A stretch of 30,097 bases of DNA, taken from NCBI GenBank assembly GCA_947258905.1, contig CAMYKF010000050.1:1-30097 (forward strand), in the 5' to 3' direction. Position numbers and translations under genes: made by a program. Below, piece by piece: positions 1 to 7,156 of the stretch (position 1 is the first letter of the stretch; the number at the start of each line of letters is the position of its first letter). A model generated the notes under the pieces. It made no database searches. It was given only the letters and a program-made list of their open reading frames with translations, and had not been told where the DNA came from. Source of the DNA: an uncultured Pirellulaceae bacterium. GTDB lineage: Bacteria > Planctomycetota > Planctomycetia > Pirellulales > Pirellulaceae.

Positions 1-110
1 CGGTTTGGAGATGGTTAGTCGGTTTGGAGATGGTTAGCGGTTTGGAGATGGTTAGCGGTTTGGAGATGGTTGGCGGTTTGGAGATGGTTGGCGGTTTGGA
101 GATGGTCAGT
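1..110. repeat. 18-bp tandem repeat array, six copies
   Basis: Six head-to-tail copies of an 18-bp unit reading CGGTTTGGAGATGGTTAG run from the window edge to about position 110; the first and last copies carry one extra base. Later copies drift (TTAG to TTGG to TCAG). The array ends about 10 bp beyond the stop codon of the minus-strand PDZ-like gene, so it lies in that gene's 3' flank. It probably continues outside the window. It has no spacers, so it is not a CRISPR array. Confidence 0.9.
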
Positions 111-120
111 CGATTGGCGA

Positions 121-735
121 CTAATAGTCGCCCTGGGCAGCCGAACCGTCCGATGTCGCCGGGGTTTCGGAAATCACGCCGCCGCCGGGAGTCTGCTGGA
201 TACCGCCGTAAGGAATGCCGGCGTTGCCGCCGCCACTGGTCATCGGCATGGGATAGCCGCCACCGCCGCTTACCGGCATGGGATAGCCGCCAGCAATCTG
301 TACGCGGACGGTAACGTAGACGTGTTCCTGTGCCCCGTACTCGTAACCGAATCGCACATTGTGGATTTTGATGGAGGCAAGGAACCCGCGATACATCACC
401 GATTCCAGCAGCGCGCTGCGGTAATCAGCCAGAGTACGAATCGGGCGACCGTTGATTTCCTCAATGATATCGCCGTATTCGGCACCGACCTGTCGCAAAC
501 CGGAATCATAGTTCACCGACAGAATCTTCATGCCGCGGCCGTACAGCATTTGGCCATGAATGCCCAGTCGTGGCTGGCCATAATAACCGCCGCCACCGCC
601 TGACGGCGGCAACATGCGAACCTGCATCTGGCTGGTTTGGGTTTGAACGTGGTCCTGGGCCACGGCCGGACTGGCCAGCAATGCTACCGCTGCCATCGCG
701 ATCAGGGCCAGACTCTTGATATTTTGAATGGTCAT
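121..735 (-). CDS. secreted PDZ-like small protein
   Basis: The 204-residue product starts with a clear Sec signal peptide (hydrophobic residues about 8-22, AVA-Q cleavage near 26), so it should act outside the cytoplasm. Residues about 55-128 look like a PDZ-type peptide-binding fold: a LGIHGQ strand, then a GAEYGDIIEEINGRPI segment typical of the PDZ loop and strand, then a helix (TLADYRSALLES). The C-terminal 55 residues are Gly/Pro-rich with two GGGGYPMP-type repeats and look disordered. No protease domain is attached. I chose the ATG at 735 because GAGGAAA lies just upstream and the signal peptide begins there; the longer frame upstream to 1011 has no such support. The ligand and role are unknown. 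Confidence 0.8.
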   Translation of the reverse strand: MTIQNIKSLALIAMAAVALLASPAVAQDHVQTQTSQMQVRMLPPSGGGGGYYGQPRLGIHGQMLYGRGMKILSVNYDSGLRQVGAEYGDIIEEINGRPIRTLADYRSALLESVMYRGFLASIKIHNVRFGYEYGAQEHVYVTVRVQIAGGYPMPVSGGGGYPMPMTSGGGNAGIPYGGIQQTPGGGVISETPATSDGSAAQGDY

Positions 736-959
736 TTGGTTTCCTCGTGTTGTATTCGTTTTTTCCCCGCCGTGGGGGCTTGGTGATCGAAGGTCAGCAA
801 CCCGAATATGCGTGACGAAAGGGAATGTGCCCGTGGCGCAAGACCTTTCAGAAAAAAGGCGAAAAAGCAAAGATGTTCCGGCTGAAGCAGGAAACGCCGG
901 GGGAGGGCGGGTCGGTGGATTGCGCTGCGGGCTATTTTGCAACGGGCAACTGCAGCGAC

Positions 960-1361
960 TCAAGCGATGATTCTGGTGCCAATCATGCTTTTGCGAAGTT
1001 CCGCCACGCACGCCGGGCTGACTTGCGTGTTACGCACGTTCAGCACCTGCAGATCGCGGCAATCGGCCAGCTGCCGCAGCGACTGGTCCGTCAGTTCCGA
1101 GCCTTCCACATCCAGGGACTTCAGCCGGGGCAGGGCTGCCACGCTCTCGATATGCGAATTGAGAAAGCCGGTGACCTGCCGCAACCAGACTTCCTTGAGA
1201 GCCGTGCATTGCAGCAGGCTCGTGAGAAGTTCGGAATTCAACGGTGTTGTGCAGTTGCGGTTATCGACCCGCAACAACCGGCCGCTTTTGGAACGGCCGA
1301 CCGCGCAGCCCAACTCCTGCAACTGACGGGCCAATGCCTGCTCGTCGACCGGCATCGTCAT
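960..1361 (-). CDS. short leucine-rich-repeat protein
   Basis: This 133-residue protein has no signal peptide. Residues about 50-115 hold two to three leucine-rich repeats of the bacterial type: ALPRLKSLDVEGSELTDQSL is followed by LADCRDLQVLNVRNTQVSPA, each with the L-x-x-L-x-V/L-x-x-(T/N) spacing. Such short LRR proteins are abundant in planctomycetes and usually have no assigned function. The start lies 5 bp past the stop of the upstream dehydrogenase gene, so the two are probably cotranscribed and perhaps translationally coupled. The N-terminal 50 residues match no family I recognise. A protein-binding role is only inferred from the repeats. Confidence 0.75.
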   Translation of the reverse strand: MTMPVDEQALARQLQELGCAVGRSKSGRLLRVDNRNCTTPLNSELLTSLLQCTALKEVWLRQVTGFLNSHIESVAALPRLKSLDVEGSELTDQSLRQLADCRDLQVLNVRNTQVSPACVAELRKSMIGTRIIA

Positions 1362-1366
1362 TACGG

Positions 1367-2446
1367 TTACACCGTAGCCGATACGCTGGACAGGGCTTCC
1401 ACGACCAGATCGCCGACCTCGGACGTGCTGTAGCCCATCTTGCCTGCGGCCTGGCTTTTCATCTTCGTACCCGTTACCGACTGAATGGCAGCCAGCACCC
1501 GACGTCCGGATTCCGGCTGGCCGGTATGTTCCAGCAGCATCGCCATGGCACCAATGGCAGCCATCGGATTAATGACTCCTTGCCCGGTATACTTGGGCGC
1601 GCTACCGCCCATCGGTTCATACATGCTGGTGCCACCGGAATCGGGATTGATATTGCCACCGGCAGCTACTCCCATGCCGCCCTGAATAATCGCGCCCAGG
1701 TCCGTGATAATATCGCCAAACATATTCGTGGTAGCGATCACATCGTAGTATTCCGGATTTTTCACCATCCACATACAACAGGCATCCACGTGGTTGTAAT
1801 CCGCTTCCACGTCGGGATAGTCCCGGGCGACTTCCTGAAACGTACGCCACACGAGATCGTGTCCGAAGGTCAGCACGTTGTTCTTGGCTACCAGCGTCAG
1901 CCGTTTGCCTTTGGGGTTATTGCGTTTTTGCGTGAAGTCAAAGGCCCAGCGTAACCAGCGTTCACAACCCTTGCGGGAATAGATGGCCGTTTGCGTTGCC
2001 ACTTCGTCCGGTGTGCCCTTTTTCAAAAATCCACCGATACCGGCATACAGGTCTTCGGTGTTTTCGCGAACCACGACGAAATCGATGTCGTCCGGGCCTT
2101 TGCCGGCCAGCGGCGTTTCCACGCCCGGATACAACTTGACGGGTCGCAGGTTGATGTACTGGTCCAGTTGAAACCGCAACTGCAGCAACAGGCCCTTTTC
2201 GATCAGTCCCGGCGTAACATCCGGATGGCCGACCGCTCCCAGAAAAATCGCGTCATGGGCGCGGAGCACATCCGCACCGCCGTCGGGAATGATCTCGCCG
2301 GTCTTCAGATACCGTTCGCTGCCCCAGTCCAGATCGGTTAGTTCGTAGCTGAATCCGCCCAGCTCGGCGGCGGCCGCCAGAACCTTGAGTGCTTCACGGG
2401 TTACCTCGGGGCCGGTACCGTCACCCCCGATGACTGCAATTTTCAT
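1367..2446 (-). CDS. leuB: 3-isopropylmalate dehydrogenase family (LeuB-like)
   Basis: The 359-residue product is a beta-decarboxylating dehydrogenase, the family of 3-isopropylmalate, isocitrate and tartrate dehydrogenases. Visible landmarks are GGDGTGPEV at 8-16, substrate arginines at about R91, R101 and R127 (RENTEDLYAG), the catalytic Lys K188, and metal-binding aspartates D221, D245 and D249 (NMFGDIITDLGA). The family signature NMFGDIITDLGAIIQGGMG is intact. LeuB would oxidise 3-isopropylmalate in leucine synthesis. The adenosine-binding stretch reads YEPMGGSAPKYTG rather than the common FEPVHGSAP, and the loop GIGGFLKKGTPDEVA differs from classic LeuB, so the substrate is not certain. 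The ATG at 2446 starts the MKIAVIGGDG strand. No other leu gene is adjacent. Confidence 0.85.
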   Translation of the reverse strand: MKIAVIGGDGTGPEVTREALKVLAAAAELGGFSYELTDLDWGSERYLKTGEIIPDGGADVLRAHDAIFLGAVGHPDVTPGLIEKGLLLQLRFQLDQYINLRPVKLYPGVETPLAGKGPDDIDFVVVRENTEDLYAGIGGFLKKGTPDEVATQTAIYSRKGCERWLRWAFDFTQKRNNPKGKRLTLVAKNNVLTFGHDLVWRTFQEVARDYPDVEADYNHVDACCMWMVKNPEYYDVIATTNMFGDIITDLGAIIQGGMGVAAGGNINPDSGGTSMYEPMGGSAPKYTGQGVINPMAAIGAMAMLLEHTGQPESGRRVLAAIQSVTGTKMKSQAAGKMGYSTSEVGDLVVEALSSVSATV

Positions 2447-2758
2447 GAGAACAAGCTCCAAACAGTTGTTGCCAGCAAGCGGCAATTTTAGCACGGGTTC
2501 CAGTTACCGGCGAGGGACCCCGTGGAACTGGCATCTGCCTGTGGAATTCGTATGCTGCGTGTGCCCGGCAGTCGGCAAGGCGGTGACGCAGCAACGCCAG
2601 CCGTCTAAATGGAATCTGTGTGCAATCGCTGCGCTCGGATTATGTAGCCGGAGTTGTGAAACGTTGTGAAACTTCGGAATCTCCCCCGGCAACGGTCCGA
2701 ATTCTCACGAGTTCGACTACAACCATAAGCTGACGCACCGATCGGCACGCGGAATTAT
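2447..2758. other. intergenic region, no gene seen
   Basis: This 312-bp gap separates two minus-strand genes. The open frames in it have no ribosome-binding site and no recognisable protein. It holds a perfect 10-bp tandem duplication, GTTGTGAAAC repeated twice, at about 2652-2671. The promoter of the dehydrogenase gene should lie here, but I see no convincing -35/-10 pair. Confidence 0.6.
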
Positions 2759-3064
2759 TTAGTTTTCACTAAACTCGACTTGTGGCTGGGCGTCGGCACC
2801 CAGCGGGTTGCGTGTAAATTGCTGAAAGCAATTGGCGCACAGATCATAACGCCGCGACTGGTAGAGTTCCTGACAAAGCCGTTCGCACTCTTCGTCGTCG
2901 ACGCGTTCCAGCAAATCGTCGACCTCGTTTAGATGGTCCCGGTCCTCCTGCAACGAAGCATCGGGTTCGTCCAGTGCGACCTGAGTGACAATGCTGACTT
3001 CGTATCGCAAGTCGATGTTCTCATCAATTTTTTTGTGACATCGATCGCACGTATAATGAATCAC
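2759..3064 (-). CDS. small two-CxxC zinc-ribbon-like protein, planctomycete type
   Basis: The 101-residue product opens with VIHYTCDRCHKKIDENIDLRYEV, read here as Met at the first position, and ends in a block with RYDLCANCFQQFTRNPL. Two CxxC pairs (CDRC and CANC) about 75 residues apart would form a zinc ribbon with an acidic helical insert (DRDHLNEVDDLLERVDDEE) between them. This arrangement is familiar as a conserved hypothetical protein of planctomycetes. I chose the GTG at 3064 because AAAGGGA sits about 7 bp upstream and homologues begin at the (M)IHYTCDRC strand; the frame upstream to 3214 looks non-coding. The role is unknown; binding of nucleic acid or a partner protein is possible but only inferred. 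Confidence 0.75.
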   Translation of the reverse strand: MIHYTCDRCHKKIDENIDLRYEVSIVTQVALDEPDASLQEDRDHLNEVDDLLERVDDEECERLCQELYQSRRYDLCANCFQQFTRNPLGADAQPQVEFSEN

Positions 3065-3548
3065 GGCGGTATCCCTTTCGACATTTAACCAGGCCGATCC
3101 AATGGCCCGTGTCCGACGGCCGATAACATTCGCGTAAGTTCGCGAGACGATAACAGTAACTTCACGCAAGAAGTAGAACAGAAGTAATAATCGTAAACAC
3201 CTGGAAACCGGCAATGCAAGCGAAATCGGGTATGCCGGCGTTGCTGGCGATTACCCGCCGATACCCGGAATTCTCCCCAACGTGACTTCCTGTGTGGTCA
3301 TCGCGATTCGGGAATGGTAGGATTTAACCAACGTTAAAACGGATTGACTGCTGCGTTTCGATTCTGAAAGGGCTTGAGTTCACCAGATTTGCCAACTCAT
3401 CTCTCGGGCGGGACAAATCCCGGTTTGACCTGCTTGATGTATCGGGATCTGCAGTACTTTCATTTTCGCTGTCCGAAAAACGCAGCGGAAATTTCTTCGG
3501 TTGCTACACCGGAAAACGGCGTCCGTTCACCGTGAGGCGGGGCCAGCG
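3065..3548. other. divergent intergenic region, no gene seen
   Basis: This 484-bp stretch lies between two divergently transcribed genes and must carry both promoters. I see no open frame with a ribosome-binding site, no strong hairpin and no repeat of note. No clear promoter hexamer pair could be assigned by eye. Confidence 0.55.
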
Positions 3549-4187
3549 ATGATTAAGGCCAATTCGGTGTCTCCGCTGACAGGCAGCGTCCTTGTCCTTA
3601 ACCGGTTCTATATGCCTGTGCATGTGGTGTCCGTACGTCGCGGCGTTGTGCTGTTGTTTCGCGAACTGGCCGAGGTGATTCATGTCGAGCAGGGCCAGTA
3701 TTTCAATTACGACTTTTGTGCGTGGCTGGAACTCAGCGAATTTATGGCCGCCGAAGACGAGTTTTGCGAACACCGCGAGTTCATTCGCTCGGTCAACTTT
3801 TATCTCGAAGTACCCCGCGTCGTGCGGCTGTATCATTACGACAAGGTGCCCCGTCAAACCCTGAGATTCAACCGTCGCAACCTGTTCGCCCGCGACGGCT
3901 ACCGCTGCCAGTTTTGCGAGATCCAGTTTCCCACCAGTCAGCTCAGTTTTGACCACGTCGTGCCACGCAGCCGGGGTGGGCAAACCACCTGGGAAAATGT
4001 GGTCTGCAGCTGCCTGAAGTGCAACGGCCGCAAGGGGGATCGTACACCCGAAGAGGCCGGCATGCGACTAACCAAAAAGCCCGCGCGGCCCAGGCACAAC
4101 CCCATGTTGTCGATCAAGCTGGACAATCCCAAATACGAAATCTGGCGGACGTTCCTGACCGGGTCGAACTTGTCGGTGGAAGTATAG
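3549..4187 (+). CDS. HNH endonuclease-family protein
   Basis: The 212-residue product has an HNH nuclease domain at about 108-165. It holds a zinc-binding pair C120-x2-C123 (RCQFC), the catalytic strand FDHVVPRSRGG with D135 and H136, the Asn of WENVV (N150), and the second pair C155-x2-C158 followed by N159 (CLKCNGRKGDRTP). The first 105 residues form a conserved domain beginning with VLVLNRFYMPVHVVSVRRG, as in the stand-alone HNH proteins found widely in planctomycetes and other phyla. The ATG at 3549 is preferred over an upstream TTG at 3501 because a GAGGCGG stretch precedes it. Target DNA and role are unknown. No restriction methylase, toxin or mobile-element gene is adjacent, so a housekeeping role is as likely as a defence one. 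Confidence 0.88.
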   Translation: MIKANSVSPLTGSVLVLNRFYMPVHVVSVRRGVVLLFRELAEVIHVEQGQYFNYDFCAWLELSEFMAAEDEFCEHREFIRSVNFYLEVPRVVRLYHYDKVPRQTLRFNRRNLFARDGYRCQFCEIQFPTSQLSFDHVVPRSRGGQTTWENVVCSCLKCNGRKGDRTPEEAGMRLTKKPARPRHNPMLSIKLDNPKYEIWRTFLTGSNLSVEV

Positions 4188-4249
4188 GCGATTGCCGGAA
4201 TGCCTACTCTGACCAGAGGGCATTTCAAAACCGGGTTGAGAAAGTTCGA

Positions 4250-4361
4250 AGTTCGTAGTCCCGCCAGTTCGTAGTCCCGCCAGTTCGTAGTCCCGCCAGT
4301 CCGTAGTCCCGCCAGTCCGTAGTCCCGCCAGTCCGTAGTCCCGCCAGTCCGTAGTCCCGCC
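4250..4361. repeat. 16-bp tandem repeat array, seven perfect-length copies
   Basis: Seven contiguous 16-bp copies of AGT(T/C)CGTAGTCCCGCC fill the space between two convergent genes. Copies 1-3 have AGTTCG and copies 4-7 have AGTCCG; otherwise they are identical. The last copy runs into TTCCGGCAG and, about 40 bp on, ACGGCCGGTACTAC, which is the near-complement of the unit's GTAGTCCCGCC. The array therefore looks like an expansion from one arm of a palindromic element. No spacers are present. Confidence 0.92.
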
Positions 4362-4404
4362 TTCCGGCAGAATTTGTCACGATTCCGGCGACGGCCGGTA
4401 CTAC
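4351..4404. repeat. imperfect palindromic element at the end of the 16-bp array
   Basis: The left arm GTAGTCCCGCC (last array copy) faces the right arm CGGCCGGTACTAC, whose complement reads GTAGTACCGGCCG, across roughly 30 bp. This suggests a REP-like stem. It sits between the convergent HNH and ferredoxin genes, where it could also act as a bidirectional terminator; no T-run supports that. Confidence 0.5.
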
Positions 4405-4446
4405 AAACAGGATTTTGGGCTCGTGGCGGACCTGAACATCCCTTTC

Positions 4447-4737
4447 CTATCCGTCCTTGTTTTGATCGATCAACGGTTCCTTGCGCTCGGTGATAACTTC
4501 GCAATTAGGCGCTTCATTGGCGTTGATCTCGATGTACTCCTTCCATTCGTCGGGTACATCGTCTTCGTGGAAGATGGCTTCGACGGGACATTCGGGCACG
4601 CAGGCTTCGCAATCAATGCACTCATCCGGATGGATGTACAGCATTGTCTCGCCTTCGTAGAAACATTCCACCGGGCAAACTACAACGCAATCCGTATAGC
4701 GGCAGCCGTCACATGGTTTCGTTACTACGTGTGTCAC
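4447..4737 (-). CDS. fdxA: seven-iron ferredoxin [3Fe-4S][4Fe-4S]
   Basis: The 96-residue product is a small cytoplasmic electron carrier. Cysteines lie at 9, 12, 17, 21 and 25 (CDGCRYTDCVVVCPVEC) and at 40, 43, 46 and 50 (CIDCEACVPECP). This is the pattern of the Azotobacter FdI family, which binds one 3Fe-4S and one 4Fe-4S cluster; the family's YTDC-x3-CP-V-x-CFYEG stretch is conserved. The C-terminus is short, ending after EVITERKEPLIDQ, and lacks the longer tail of FdI. The start is a GTG at 4737 with an excellent GGAGGA about 8 bp upstream, so translation should be strong despite the weak start codon. No redox partner is next to it. Confidence 0.93.
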   Translation of the reverse strand: MTHVVTKPCDGCRYTDCVVVCPVECFYEGETMLYIHPDECIDCEACVPECPVEAIFHEDDVPDEWKEYIEINANEAPNCEVITERKEPLIDQNKDG

Positions 4738-4980
4738 TTCCTGATCCTCCGGTCAAACCTGAATAACAAATCGCATCTGGCTACAGATCGCGTCTGTCGA
4801 TGGGTCGGTAAATGGTGTATCGGCCGATCCCGCGTGATTGTTGAGCCATGGGCACCACGTGGAGACCGTGTCTTCGCGAAAACCCGCAGGTTTCCGTGAC
4901 GTGCCCAAAATGTAGCCCTCCCCAAAATCGGTGTCAAGTTTCGATCAGGTCGGCCGGGACAGGGTAAATTGATCTTTGAG

Positions 4981-5415
4981 ATGCGCCAACTAGAATTGGA
5001 ATTTCAGGAAGTGCCGGTGGCCCGCCAGTGCATGGCCGGGCGGCTGGACACTGCCGCGACTCCCGATTCGACTCCCGATTCACGTCTGACTGAATGTACT
5101 GTGTTGGTTGACAACCCCGAAGTCCTTGAACTCGTTCACGCGTGTCTCCATGGCCGGCCCTTTGCCTGGCAGCGTTTCGTGGATCGTTTCCTGCCAGTCG
5201 TCCTGCAAACCGTGCAGGAAATCGACGTGCAGGCTTCACGTGGCTGGTCCGCACAACAGCAGGAAGAAATGACCCGGGAAGTCTTCGACCGGGTGCGACA
5301 GGATAATTACCGCCTGCTCAGGGAATGGGATGAACAGTCCGATTTCGAGACATGGCTGATTATTGCCATTCGTCGTATCACGTGCGCCGCCAGAGGGGAT
5401 AACCAGACGGGCTAG
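4981..5415 (+). CDS. stand-alone sigma-70 region-2-like protein
   Basis: The 144-residue product matches the pattern of region 2 of ECF-type sigma factors. Residues about 65-140 run from AWQRFVDRFLPVV through an acidic helix, TREVFDRVRQDNYRLLREWDE, to a FETWLIIAIRRI segment equivalent to the region 2.3/2.4 helix. There is no region 4, so the protein could not recognise a -35 element in the usual way; full ECF factors are about 170-200 residues. Either it is a diverged regulator or the residue of a broken gene. The start is uncertain: ATG at 4981 or TTG at 4969, which has AGGG 4 bp upstream. The stop TAG overlaps the stop of the convergent gene. Confidence 0.6.
   Translation: MRQLELEFQEVPVARQCMAGRLDTAATPDSTPDSRLTECTVLVDNPEVLELVHACLHGRPFAWQRFVDRFLPVVLQTVQEIDVQASRGWSAQQQEEMTREVFDRVRQDNYRLLREWDEQSDFETWLIIAIRRITCAARGDNQTG
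5412..5415. other. shared CTAG: overlapping stop codons of two convergent genes
   Basis: The palindrome CTAG supplies TAG to the plus-strand gene at 5413-5415 and TAG to the minus-strand gene at 5412-5414. The two reading frames therefore overlap tail to tail by four bases, leaving no room for a separate terminator. Confidence 0.85.
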
Positions 5416-6407
5416 CGCCAATCGAAACCCTGTGGTCGCTGCGGTCGCCAGGGTTGGCGTCGTGATTCGGCCGCCTCCGCCGCTCCGCCGCCGCCCTGTG
5501 CTGGTCTGTGCGCAGCAACGTTATTCAGATCAATCAAGGGCACGTCGGCCGGTGTCGGCATACTCCACGTGACCGCGGGATCGACGTACAGCGAATTGAT
5601 GGTGTGACTCTGCAACTGGACGGTCAGTCGCGTGGTGTCGCCTTGCGGATCCACCACATTCAGTTCGATGTACTGCGGCAGTGTCGCCTCGTGCTCGGCA
5701 TAATACCGGTGTTTGTCCGACTTGGCCCACGCCAGCAGCCGGTTTCGGGAATCGTAAACGGCCTGCTGCAGAATCACTCCGCTGCGGGGATGTAAAGTGA
5801 TCACCCGTCTTCTCGGTCCACCAGGTCCGGGACTGGTTACATGCAACACGACAAAGCCGTCGTGCATAAAGGGGCCCGCCACCTGCCAGGAATCATCAAA
5901 TTCCATCAACCCCATGGCATCGAACAGCCATTGTGGCTCCAGCCCCAGCGACTGCCGCAACTGGCTGGTTTGATAGTCGGCATGTCGGGCGTAGTAAATC
6001 GCGGGCTCCTGGCCTCCCATCGTGGACTTGTTGAAAATCCAGAAGCGCTCTTCATTACTACCGATGTCGACGCCCGAATCGGTCATGCTCATTACACCGA
6101 CCTTCAGACGCATGCGCTGTGGCTGCTCCATTAGCAAAGTGCCGGAAGCCGAAACCGGCATGCCATCCATCACAACCTTGACACTGGATTTTAGCTGTTG
6201 CACGGCTTGAGCGTTGCGTTCGATGTTGGCCACCAGTTGCTCCGCTCCCGGTGTGGCTTCGAACACTACGGGCGCCGGTGGAACCCGCGGTTGAAACCAC
6301 ATTAGCGACTGGCAGCCACAAGTTGGCATTAGCAATGCGAGCAGCAGCAGGAACAACGCCGGGCGTGACCTGCAAGAATCATCGAAATGTCGCCGATTAT
6401 CGCTCAT
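5412..6407 (-). CDS. envelope lipoprotein with LolA-like domain
   Basis: The 331-residue product begins with a charged stretch and a hydrophobic segment (about 16-28) ending in PTCGCQS. Cys30 or Cys32 would be the lipidated residue, though neither lipobox is ideal; GCQS is a common form in planctomycete lipoproteins. Residues about 50-270 have the alternating strands of a LolA/LolB-like fold, starting with a helix (VANIERNAQAVQQLKSSVKV) and then ASGTLLMEQPQRMRLKV. The tail is Gly, Ala and Pro/Arg-rich. The fold is known for carrying lipids or lipoproteins in the periplasm; the family assignment here is by pattern only. It lies 3 bp behind the upstream minus gene, so the two form an operon. 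Confidence 0.7.
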   Translation of the reverse strand: MSDNRRHFDDSCRSRPALFLLLLALLMPTCGCQSLMWFQPRVPPAPVVFEATPGAEQLVANIERNAQAVQQLKSSVKVVMDGMPVSASGTLLMEQPQRMRLKVGVMSMTDSGVDIGSNEERFWIFNKSTMGGQEPAIYYARHADYQTSQLRQSLGLEPQWLFDAMGLMEFDDSWQVAGPFMHDGFVVLHVTSPGPGGPRRRVITLHPRSGVILQQAVYDSRNRLLAWAKSDKHRYYAEHEATLPQYIELNVVDPQGDTTRLTVQLQSHTINSLYVDPAVTWSMPTPADVPLIDLNNVAAHRPAQGGGGAAEAAESRRQPWRPQRPQGFDWR

Positions 6408-6410
6408 TGG

Positions 6411-6896
6411 CTATTCCGGTGGCTGGTCCATAAACAATTGTTCGCCCAGGTCTTGCTGGATCTGGTTAATCTGATCGGTCGACAACTCAACCACCTGGAT
6501 TTTCCAGGTGCGTTTCTGTTTCGGGTCACGCAATTCCATGAATTCGCCTGTCTCGCCCGAATCGACCAGTTGCAAGTACTTGCGTCGCAACAACACCAGC
6601 GCCATGACATACAGAGTGGCCCGGTGCCGCGGATCATCCTGCAGCGACTGGAAATACGACATCAACACTTCCCGCGGCGCCCAGTACACGCGGCCGCTGT
6701 CCGTTTCCGGAATGCTGGATTTCCACCAGCCGATGCAGGATTCGTGCGGACCCTGCCAGGCCTCCTCGCAATAGTCGCGTCGGTGAAATACGCCGCTTTC
6801 CTGAATCAATTCGGAAAAAAAGACTTCACCAGGACGTAGTTCGCGATCGGTGGACTGACAACGGCGGCTGGTTTTTTTGATCTGAAATTCCATCAT
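6411..6896 (-). CDS. conserved planctomycete protein, function unknown
   Basis: This 161-residue soluble protein has no signal peptide or membrane segment. It begins with residues that include Cys13 (TSRRCQSTDRELRPGE), continues with a Trp/Glu-rich middle (YCEEAWQGPHESCIGWWKS), and ends with an alpha-helical half that includes RATLYVMALVLLRRKYLQL. I do not recognise a named domain. The start at 6896 is one of two adjacent ATGs and has no strong ribosome-binding site. The gene ends 3 bp before the lipoprotein gene starts, so both are probably translated from one message. A role in the biogenesis of that lipoprotein would be a guess from position alone. Confidence 0.65.
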   Translation of the reverse strand: MMEFQIKKTSRRCQSTDRELRPGEVFFSELIQESGVFHRRDYCEEAWQGPHESCIGWWKSSIPETDSGRVYWAPREVLMSYFQSLQDDPRHRATLYVMALVLLRRKYLQLVDSGETGEFMELRDPKQKRTWKIQVVELSTDQINQIQQDLGEQLFMDQPPE

Positions 6897-7156
6897 CGAG
6901 TGGCAGCCGCGCGCAGTTACAGCGATCTGTCGAGCAAAAACTGCGAGACTCTAGTAAATAACCCGCCCCAACGTGAAGCCCAGGTTGCCAGTTACGGCAT
7001 TAGCCCCGACGTGCTGGCAAGCGATACAGACAACGTGCTAGCAACCGCCAGTGTTTGACGACCGGCGATTGTCACTTTCGCTATTGTCCCAGGGGATGCC
7101 CATGTCATATCACGGGAGCAACTAGTCCAGCACCCTGCCAATCTGAAGGGACAGAA

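Noticed and set aside
1..110. CRISPR array
   Set aside because: The repeats here and at 4250-4361 are directly contiguous with no spacers, and no cas gene is in the window.
121..603. Plus-strand frames over the PDZ-like gene
   Set aside because: They oppose a gene with a good ribosome-binding site and signal peptide and only translate the tandem repeat and its complement.
3549..4187. HNH gene as part of a defence or restriction system
   Set aside because: No methylase, helicase, toxin or other defence gene is adjacent, and this HNH type is a common solitary planctomycete protein.
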